The notes under the pieces are model-generated. The model ran no database searches. It saw only the letters and a list, made by a program, of their open reading frames with translations, and was not told the origin of the DNA. Made by a program: the position numbers and the translations under genes. Below are positions 56,621 to 64,000 of a stretch of DNA of 64,000 bases, piece by piece. The number at the start of each line of letters is the position of its first letter. Within the stretch, counting starts at the first letter, position 1. Source of the DNA: Agrypnia vestita (lineage: Eukaryota; Arthropoda; Insecta; Trichoptera; Phryganeidae); assembly GCA_016648135.1 (NCBI GenBank), contig JADDOH010000328.1, positions 523,256-587,255 of the forward strand, in the 5' to 3' direction.

Positions 56621-57727
56621 TTTAATAAAAATACGTCAAAAATGACCTACTTTTATTATAAAGGTGTATATTTCAGCCGTTATATTCATTATTGTTTGAG
56701 GCATGTGGTAGCCATCTTAGTGACGGACATTATTACGTAGAGAATTTTATATATTTTTTTAATTATTAATACCAATGACATTTTGTGCGATATAGTAATG
56801 GATGTACTTATTAGTTTTAATTTTCATTAAACTGAAAAATATTTTTAAAAAAATTGAATCAAAAGTGTATTTTATTAAAAAAAAAGCAACACGTTAATAT
56901 TTTCATTTTATTTAATAACAATTTTTAAATCATCCTAATTTTTAAAAACGAATGAGATCAGCTATTGGAGAGGAAGTTACGGACGGACATCGAAATAATT
57001 ATTATTTGGGGATTATTATTCCTTAAATAGAGCATTGCATCCATTTTGATAACCTGCATTATATTAAACATTGGATTGCAGAATTAACTGCAGGTATTCC
57101 AATATATTCGATGTCCGCATTCATTCATTCACCACATATCCCGTAATTTAATTTATTTTCCAATTGTTTGATTTCCATTCTGCAGAATTTCACCATACAA
57201 TATTTTGGAAAATTTCATTTATACATGAAATTTTCAAACCCTCAAATAAATTACGATAATTGATTTATATATTTGTTTTATCTCTTTTATCGTATAATAC
57301 TACTTTTAATAATACCTATTATTTTGCGTGCAAAAGATTTATTTATATTATTATTTGCCCATTGGAATAAAACCAAGCATTACCCATCAATGTTCTGATG
57401 AAAAAAAATCTGAATGAAAGTAAAACCTGGAACTGGCAAAAGAAAAATTAAAATAAACATCACCATTCTTCTTCATAATAAATTACCAAAAACACTATTA
57501 TATAATTTAAGTTTGGCATGATAATTTATTTCAAGTGCTTCATTTGCCTCCAGAGCCACGATCCGGTGACAGTATTTTAATATAAGGAGCATTTTATCAA
57601 AAGCATTTTCATTTTAAGATCTCAAACCGTAAAATCAGTCAAAATTTTGTCTATCGTATAGTGGTGCTTTTGCTTTAATCCCCTCTATGACAGATATGAG
57701 ATGACACCAGCGAATTTGGCCTCACAA

Positions 57728-57741
57728 AGGTCACGGGGTCA
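57728..57741 (+). promoter_or_regulatory. DR2 nuclear-receptor half-sites
   Basis: AGGTCA-CG-GGGTCA is a direct repeat of the nuclear-receptor half-site with a 2-base spacer, preceded by CACAA and followed by AAG. E75/Rev-erb-type receptors use such sites. A single site can occur by chance. Confidence 0.3.
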
Positions 57742-57920
57742 AAGTGGCTAATCTCCACGGAGGGTAAAGGGCGAGTCCCCAGTGCCTTTAATCTGAAACA
57801 GCCTAGCTTAAGGAACGAACACTCATACAGATAAACCCTAGTTCTCCTTAGCAGCTGGGTGAAAAGCTAATTCTGCAGTTAGACAGATAGAATACTTAGA
57901 AAATAAAAATAACCCGTTAG

Positions 57921-57970
57921 ACAAATTTAAAAGATAACCATTCTAACAAACGGTTATCTTTTAAATTTGT
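57921..57970. repeat. Perfect 19-bp hairpin with 12-nt loop
   Basis: ACAAATTTAAAAGATAACC (57921-57939) and its exact reverse complement (57952-57970). Confidence 0.9.
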
Positions 57971-58196
57971 TTTCATGTTAATACTTAATTATTATTCATT
58001 TTCCATGGATTATGTTTGGTTTCTATACTTCTATTTTTGATTTTTAATTTGTTAGTAGGTATACATTGTATCCTGACGAAGTGACCATCGGCCCTGAAAT
58101 ATGTTAAATCTCAATTTATAAGTGTTGAAAAGAAATTACATTCTTATTATAAAAATGATTTTATTATTTGTTTGTTTCTACTAATATTTATTAATT

Positions 58197-58238
58197 ACAC
58201 CTACATGTTTTGGAAAAACCTTTTCATCATCAGGATGT
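58197..58238 (-). ncRNA. Hammerhead-ribozyme-like motif b
   Basis: Minus strand: ACATC, CTGATGA (58233-58227), stem II arms from GAAAA and TTTTTCC, AAAA in place of GAAA, C-AT-GTA, GGTGT. ACATC pairs with GGTGT over 5 bp with one wobble. The G12-to-A change matches motif a. Confidence 0.5.
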
Positions 58239-58317
58239 TTTATCAATATCAAAATGAATGATGTCTTTTGTTTTATATTGGATAAATTTTAATGTAAGAG
58301 TAAAATAGCATTTATGA

Positions 58318-58500
58318 TATCTGAAAAATCATTGTTTTTCTGAATTTTCAAATCATTTATTAGAAAATGATCACAGTTTTTATCAAAATTTAGGACATTC
58401 TATTTTACACATAAATAATTTTGGTCTGAAATTGAATAAATTAGAATCATTAGAAATTAAAGCATGTAAAAGTCAACAAAATATTATTAATAATCAATAA
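58318..58500 (+). pseudogene. Penelope-like endonuclease C-terminal tail
   Basis: The open frame runs from just after a TGA (58315-58317) to the TAA at 58498-58500. It reads SEFSNHLLENDHSF, then LGHSILHINNFGLKLNKLES and LEIKACK, ending NNQ. F-x-x-HLLE-x-x-HS followed by a LKLNxLESLEI-type segment is the order seen after the GIY-YIG endonuclease domain in Penelope-like proteins (KHLLENxHS...LNxLExxEI). The GIY-YIG core and reverse transcriptase are absent. Confidence 0.6.
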
Positions 58501-58648
58501 AATTCAACTTGAAGTCCAATTCTAAAAAAAAATCCAATAATTGTGTGTAATCAAAAACTTTAGCAATAATATTTAAAAATAATTTTTCAAATAATTTAGA
58601 AAAGCAAAAGATATCATTCATTTTGATATATGTATTGACATTTATAAA

Positions 58649-58686
58649 ACACACTGACGATGTGTTTTTCCGAAACATGTAGGTAT
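58649..58686 (+). ncRNA. Hammerhead-ribozyme-like motif c, degenerate
   Basis: CTGACGA (58654-58660), shortened stem II, GAAA (58672-58675), C-AT-GTA, GGTAT. The core GAAA is intact, but the 5' arm of stem II is lost and stem I pairs poorly. Confidence 0.4.
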
Positions 58687-59320
58687 AATTAATTAATTAA
58701 TTATACAATTAATAAATATAAATAGATACAAACAAATAATAAAATCTTTTTTTTTTATTTTCAATGTACAAAGTTCCTCAACCAATTGAGAAAATACATT
58801 TTTATTAATTAAATTAATATATAATACTTGTTTCCTCGAAATGATGCATAACATTTTGTATGTACGACTTGTATTGTTTCAACTTCACACGCACGCGATT
58901 ACGATTCAAAGTTCAGCTACAGAACTGAGTTAGGGTTGTTTCGTAACGTAAGTATTTTCCATCCCCTAACCGCGAGCGTGGCTGTTGGCTGAACTTAGCC
59001 TCCCGCTTCGGAGAGAACTTTCTGAATTATTATTGTTATTAAAGTGGATGTCAACTAAAAATGAGACCTACAAGTCTGTCTAGGAGGGCCTGCTATCACA
59101 TGGTAGAGAACAGCAAAGTTAAACAAACCGACGCTGATTAATCATTGTCACTAGACTAAAGTTAAATCTTAAGTGTAAAGTAACGATATATTAAACTAAA
59201 ACTCAGCAGTCAGCAGTCAGCAAAGAACAAAGCAGATAACCACGAATCACTCATGTGTAGAGTAAATTCAATTATTATTTTAATTTAATTAAATGAAGTA
59301 ATGAATCCTGCTCAAAGTAT

Positions 59321-59931
59321 TGTAACGAGGCTAAAAAAAGAATAACGCACTTATGTCAAAGTGACAGTTGTTTGAAGTTGGCACAATACTACGGAAGGAT
59401 CCGGAATCACCTCCGACTTTCGAGTGACGTCTGCAACTTTCCAGCAAAATCTGGAAAGTACGAGTACTTGCTAGTAAAAACTGGAATCGTCTGGATAATA
59501 GCATTAGTCATATAGATACGACACGCGGAAGTAACCGGGCAGCTGTTTTCCGAACGCGGTTGACAGGCAATAACAGAAGCGAAGATAGCTGCGGGCGGCG
59601 GTCAGTCCAGCCAAGCGAGCGGTAGCGGCAGTGATGCCAAGCGAGCGCAAATTCGACGGCGATTCTAGAAAGTTATTACGTAGCGAGATAAACCGAATAG
59701 AATAGTAATAAGTACGGAAATTGATGGAATATTCTAGTGAACAGTAAATAAAGTGAAAGCGAATATAAAGTCTCTATATACGAGTGATAAATTTGCGAAA
59801 TTTGCGAGTGATAAATCAGTTTAATTTAAGCGACCTTGTAAGTTTCTTTAATTAATTAATCGGTATTTAAAAAATCCTGTATTAAATCCCAGCGTTTACA
59901 TTAATCCCTCCTGCAGCCACGACACGTGACA
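59321..59931. mobile_element. Solo LTR, Ty3/gypsy-like
   Basis: The 611-bp segment begins TGTAACGAGG and ends CACGTGACA, so it has TG...CA ends with imperfect inversion (TGTAAC/GTGACA). GTAT is present directly before (59317-59320) and after (59932-59935), a 4-bp target duplication typical of Ty3/gypsy. No internal region is attached; the flank continues with an unrelated LINE tail, as expected after LTR-LTR recombination. Confidence 0.75.
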
Positions 59932-59953
59932 GTATAATATAATCATCTCCGTA

Positions 59954-60560
59954 GTGAAAACAAAATGTATGACATTCTCCAAAGACCGATTAGAGTGCAG
60001 AATCTCAGTACTTGATGAGCCCATTGAACAAGTAACCCAGTTCAGATACCTTGGCAGTGAAATGCTCGGCTCTCATGACCTCCCCAAACAAGTTAGGCCT
60101 CAGGTGGATAAGGCTACGGTTGTGGCAGGCTGCCTGAGAGATGTTGTATGAAAGAATAAAGATATGAGAACAGATAACAAGGTATGCAACCTATTCCAAC
60201 AGTATGAGGCGATGTCATCACCGTCAAGACAAAGAGCATGCTTAGAACAACTTAAAAGAGAACTCTGCGTGCTATTGCTGGGAAGACTGCATGATCGCGT
60301 GAGGAATACAGCAATCCGAGAGGCCTGCAAGGTTCAAGATGTGGTCAAGATGGGAGCGACAGCGTCGATGATACTGGTACCAACACGTACAGATAATGAG
60401 TACAACAAGATTACCGTAGCTCTGCATGGCGTACCAGATGGACCGCGTCCACCAGGGAGACCCCCGAAACGATGGAGAGATAGCTGAATTCAGCATCACA
60501 AGAGAAAACTCCTGCACAAACAGACTCTAGAATCTAAATAAAGTTAAAAAAGAAGAAGAA
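59954..60560 (+). pseudogene. RTE-type LINE C-terminal region, frameshifted
   Basis: The first frame (59954-60148) reads KTKCMTFSKDRLECRI, then EPIEQVTQFRYLGSEML and ends after AGCLRDVV. The sequence continues with NKDMRTDNKV, skips part of the usual text (internal deletion), then gives HDRVRNTAIREACKVQDVV and, after more shifts, ALHGVPDGPRPPGRPPKRWR with a stop near 60485. An AAGAAGAAGAA tail follows at 60551. At least three frameshifts; dead. Confidence 0.8.
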
Positions 60561-60623
60561 TTAATGAATCAAAGAAATATATGCAGAAATAATTAATATA
60601 TATTACCTATATTTTTTTTTTCT

Positions 60624-60799
60624 AAATAGAGATACGAACACGGAATACGTGTCACATCAATGTTCTTACTATTTTCAAACTAAGCTAAACGCTTGTGCTG
60701 TGAAAATAGGACTTACTTGCTGGTCTGGAGTGAGGTTCGAAACCGCGACCTTTGAATGACGAGGCGAGAGTCCTAACCACAAGACCAAAAAGCTACTCT
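60624..60799 (-). mobile_element. tRNA-derived SINE S1, copy 3
   Basis: Same plan as 50439-50611; B-box region CGGTTTCGAACC with an insertion, and an A10 tail (T10 on the plus strand, 60612-60621). Confidence 0.85.
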
Positions 60800-63508
60800 A
60801 GCTGAGCTATATATTAAAAATATATTTGGTTAATACGGAGGTACGAACACAGAACTATTACGATCCGTTGAAATGCAATAAATGGGATTTTGAGACAAAT
60901 ATTATACAAGACGTCTCGTAGCTAACAGAAAAAACTTCGGGGAGGCTTGTTTATATAATTTTGAGTAGAAAATATTCTTTATACTTTAGATAAAGCAGAT
61001 GCGAAGATAAGCGACATCAAAGTTTGCATTCATTTGACTATCATAACAATTACATATATGGAATAATAAAATTCGTTTATTTTAATGCAAGTCAAATAAA
61101 ATAATAAAAATTGTACAATTTTTTTTTCAAATTCCTACAAGGTTTTAATAATTTAATTTGTATTTGTACCATTTGTACCACCTTTTTTGCCTTGGTACCA
61201 ACTGTACCAAGAAAAATGAATTTTTAATACGCTGTATACATTACATTCGTAAAATACTAACGTTTTTTTAAAGATTAATTGGAAATATTGAAAAAAATAC
61301 AAACTTTGATGCAGTTAACTGTCAACATTTCATCAAAAGTTTAAAGGATATTATTTTTTCTTCTTCTTTTTTTCAAAATTGAATGAACAAAAGTTCCCGA
61401 AGTTTTCGCTACTAGATTTGAGACCCCCTGTGTATAGTATTTCGTAAATAATAACTCGATGGTAAATAAATATTTTGTCTTGATGTCTTTCAAATTGATT
61501 AAAAAAAAAAAATTAATGTTATAGAAAATATTTTAAAATTTATTTTACTACTTCATGTATTTGAAACAATTCCAGGCTTCTAATGTATGGAAGTTGTTCG
61601 ATCTTTATGAATAGGCCGGGTTTGCGCAAGTATTACCTTAACGCACCCGCCTTGCATTTCTCCTTCCTACACCTTTCCATATAGTGCACGCTCTACTAAA
61701 GTGTTATATCTATGACATTAAAATTGACATTACTGCTTTGACTATCGACTGTGTGTGTTTTCTTTATTTTCGTGCGTGATGTGCGGTTCTTCTAATAAGG
61801 GATGATAATAAGGAAACTGAGAAAACGGTTTTTTAAAATTTGTACCTACAAACATCTTATACGTCGATTCATTATCGCATTTTTTACATAGCGCTCATTT
61901 TAGAGGTATTTTGTTTATGTTTTTAATGTATTTATAAGAAAAAACTTTTATTTACGAAGATTTGACATGTTTTACATTTTTTATTTACTCACCAAATTGT
62001 CTAAATCAACGAAAAACAGTTTTTTTTTATTTATTATATTTATAATTACATAAAAAACTTATTTTCTTGTATGTGGGTTCTATGAATTTGATAAAACATG
62101 CAGTTAAAAGTATTATGCGAGGCGTTCATTCAACCCCGTATATTCTACAAAGTTATTATCGTGTAGTAGGTAACAGTAGAATTAAAAAGATGCACAATGC
62201 AAGATGCGAAGCTGGTTAAAAGAAACTAAGTAAAAAAAATGATAAAGAATTTAATTATGATAGGTAATCTTTTCAAAGATTTAAATTATGATAATGCATA
62301 AAATGGGAAGGGTGGGAAGAGGAAGGAAACGGGATTCAATTAAAGAAGTATTAAATTTATTTCAATAATCATAAATGAGATTAAGAAGTTTCATTTTAAA
62401 TAAAAGCAAATTGTCAATAAAAATGGGTTATTTGTAGAATTTAACAGATTGTATTTTAAAATGGAACGAATTACAAAACAGTTTTTAAGTAGTTAGTCCT
62501 AACGGTTGAGTATGTAGGACAGCTTAAACCTATTTGCTCTATATAGGGTGAGTCAACCAAGTTATTCAAGATTATATAATGATAACACAGATCTTGTATG
62601 CATCTTCGATGTCATAGAGGATATTAGTGAGACTTTCCGCCCTTCTGTTAAGAGACACGTGAAGATTCACCAAAGTCGCGTGTCGACGTCGCCCTGGACC
62701 CGGAGGTCTGCCGAGACAAGAAATAAGGTAAGGGAGTATTTCCTTCCCCAATATCCATTGATCGCTTCCTAAAACCTTTCCTATCCATCTCCCGAATAAC
62801 TTGTCTAAATTCACAATTCATGTGCCAACAGAAGTGAAGCCTGGAATTGACAAAAAAAAATACTGTCGTTCATTCGCATGTGCAGTAGAGCAAATTAAGA
62901 CCAAATAAATTGCTGCTTCATGCAAGGCCAAAAAAACGGTTAAAACTTTCCCCTGCAAAAATATGTATGTTACTACTCCGCGCGACAATCCTAAAATTAG
63001 AGGGAACATTTTCCAGGCTTTGCCTCATATATGAGGGGTAAAAAAACAAAGACAGTAATATCCCACAGGAGTGTTTCTGAAATAAATACAAAAAAACCTG
63101 TCACTACTCAAAAAAACTTCTCTGGATCTATGAAATCTACGAAACCTACATCTAATGTGAAAAAAGTTTTTAAAAAAAATTGTCACCTCAGTTTTTCTTT
63201 TATATACGTGTATAAATAAATATATAATTTTTGAATATGGATATTACTGTGTTTGCTACCAATGCTGGACAATGCTGCTTTTGCTATTTACCTAAAATTA
63301 GTATTGCTGTTATTGCTGTGATGTTTAATTCTAAAATCGACGTCAACTGTGACTTGAGTTTTTTTACGAGACATATCCTTGGCGGTTGATTGGTGGAAAT
63401 AGATATTTCTGCCTTAGCTTTTAATAGTGATTTGGAAACATGATTTTGGAAGGAATAGAGCTATATTTCCTGTAAAATCTCGAATTCAGTACATTTTAAT
63501 TTTTTTTT
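60800..63508. other. Intergenic, nothing certain
   Basis: A GTACCA-rich patch (61155-61215) is a short degenerate repeat. The frame 62548-62772 ends with a GTAAGG-like donor inside it (62727) but matches no family. No other feature is supported. Confidence 0.35.
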
Positions 63509-63545
63509 GTTGATATCGCTGCCTTTGCTTTTATAACTCTCTTAT
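63509..63545. repeat. Arm of the 9.5-kb fold-back family
   Basis: GATATCGCTGCCTTTGCTTT and TATAACTCTCTTATGAAAAT match the right arm at 9887-9930. Confidence 0.55.
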
Positions 63546-63689
63546 GAAAATATTAGGTGACCACTGGGATATGAACTATCTGTTATAACTAGCCGAGCAT
63601 TTCAATTAAAATTTCATTCCAAACAATTACCATTTTTATATGTTTGATAATTTAAATTAGAATTAACATGGCTGAAACACTTTTTTGCC

Positions 63690-63880
63690 AATTTGTTTCA
63701 CAATAACTGATATTTGCAATTTGTATCACATTTTTTATCATATTGGTTTATTGGTAACTGAGGTATACCTAACTGTTGCGTAATATCAATGGTCGCCCGA
63801 AGAATTTAGAAGAAATCAATTACCAATCATTGATACAATTAAATCTCCAATAATAGTTATTTTGTAACTGCTTAAAAAAA
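63690..63880. mobile_element. Decayed MITE, family M1, copy 3
   Basis: ATGGTCGCCCGAAGAATTT, AATTACCAATCATTGATAC and AAATCTCC run parallel to 24712-24772 (ATGGTTGCCCGGCGAATT, AATTACTAATCGTTGATGC). The ends are not sharp. Confidence 0.4.
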
Positions 63881-64000
63881 TACTTTTTACAATCACTAAC
63901 AAAAATAAAAAAAATATTCTACAACCATAAACATAAGTCTGACACTCGTCGGAGGGAAATAAAATGCTAAGTCATATCAGTGCTGCTCCATGAAGTCCAA

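Larger units (their letters stand above)
58060..58800. mobile_element. Penelope-like locus with inverted terminal-repeat pieces
   Basis: In order: a plus-strand hammerhead-like core CTGACGA...GAAA (58073-58099), a minus-strand terminal-repeat piece (58140-58290) with motif b, the endonuclease-tail fragment (58318-58500, plus), and a plus-strand terminal repeat (58540-58800) with motif c. The minus and plus pieces share GATATCATTCATTTTGATAT-like, ACATGTAGGT and AAACAAATAATAAAAT blocks, so the coding fragment sits between inverted copies. Penelope-like elements are known for terminal repeats in either orientation and for hammerhead motifs. Confidence 0.65.

Noticed and set aside
62548..62772. 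74-codon frame with an internal GTAAGG
   Set aside because: Single weak splice-like signal and no similarity.

Overview
The window looks like intergenic or intronic DNA from an insect nuclear genome, most likely a moth or butterfly, though the order is an inference. It is AT-rich, has no prokaryotic gene organisation, and almost all of its longer reading frames are remnants of mobile elements. It holds a mariner, a pogo/Tigger-like and a PIF/Harbinger-like DNA transposon, several Helitron-like 3' ends, tRNA-derived SINEs, 5'-truncated LINE tails, a solo LTR and Penelope-like remnants. The only certain host genes are two tRNA genes, tRNA-Trp(CCA) and tRNA-Asp(GTC), in tandem on the minus strand near 29.7 kb. 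The best protein-coding candidate is a 102-base exon at 24.17 kb, GC-rich at third positions and bounded by AG and GTGAGT. A second candidate exon lies at 27.88-28.14 kb.

Layout. 0-16 kb: an L2-like LINE tail at 3.2-3.8 kb, a Penelope-like terminal repeat at 5.5-5.8 kb, a near-identical 483-bp tandem duplication at 6.35-7.3 kb, several fold-back elements, and a composite element with long inverted repeats around a tRNA-like core at 10.5 kb. Hammerhead-like motifs follow at 12.0 kb and in a tandem array at 14.06-14.4 kb. 16-24 kb: a 119-bp tandem array ending in a Helitron-like terminus, a full-length but mutated mariner (16866-18152), a 17-bp array carrying inverted CCAAT motifs, a long fold-back at 19.9 kb, and SINE and LINE debris. 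24-36 kb: the candidate exons, a G-quadruplex-prone GC-rich patch, the tRNA pair, a Tigger-like deletion derivative (30049-30774), an RTE-type LINE corpse, a PIF/Harbinger-like element (33902-34650) and a minus-strand LINE 3' end. 36-48 kb: a 105-bp perfect inverted repeat, a CpG-rich block at 38.0-38.4 kb, two adjacent LINE tails, then a 5-kb block of unlike composition with three successive tandem arrays and a G12 tract. 48-64 kb: more SINEs, Helitron ends and LINE remnants, a Penelope-like locus at 58.07-58.8 kb with hammerhead-like motifs and an endonuclease-tail fragment, and a solo LTR (59321-59931) with GTAT target duplication.

The most interesting signal is a set of dispersed sequences built like hammerhead ribozymes: a stem I complement, CUGANGA, a short stem II, GAAA, then a self-complementary ACAUGU ending in a GUA cleavage triplet. 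One copy (12008-12052, minus) keeps every core base and a perfect 6-bp stem I. Another lies beside a Penelope-like endonuclease-tail fragment, which agrees with the known presence of minimal hammerheads in Penelope-like elements.
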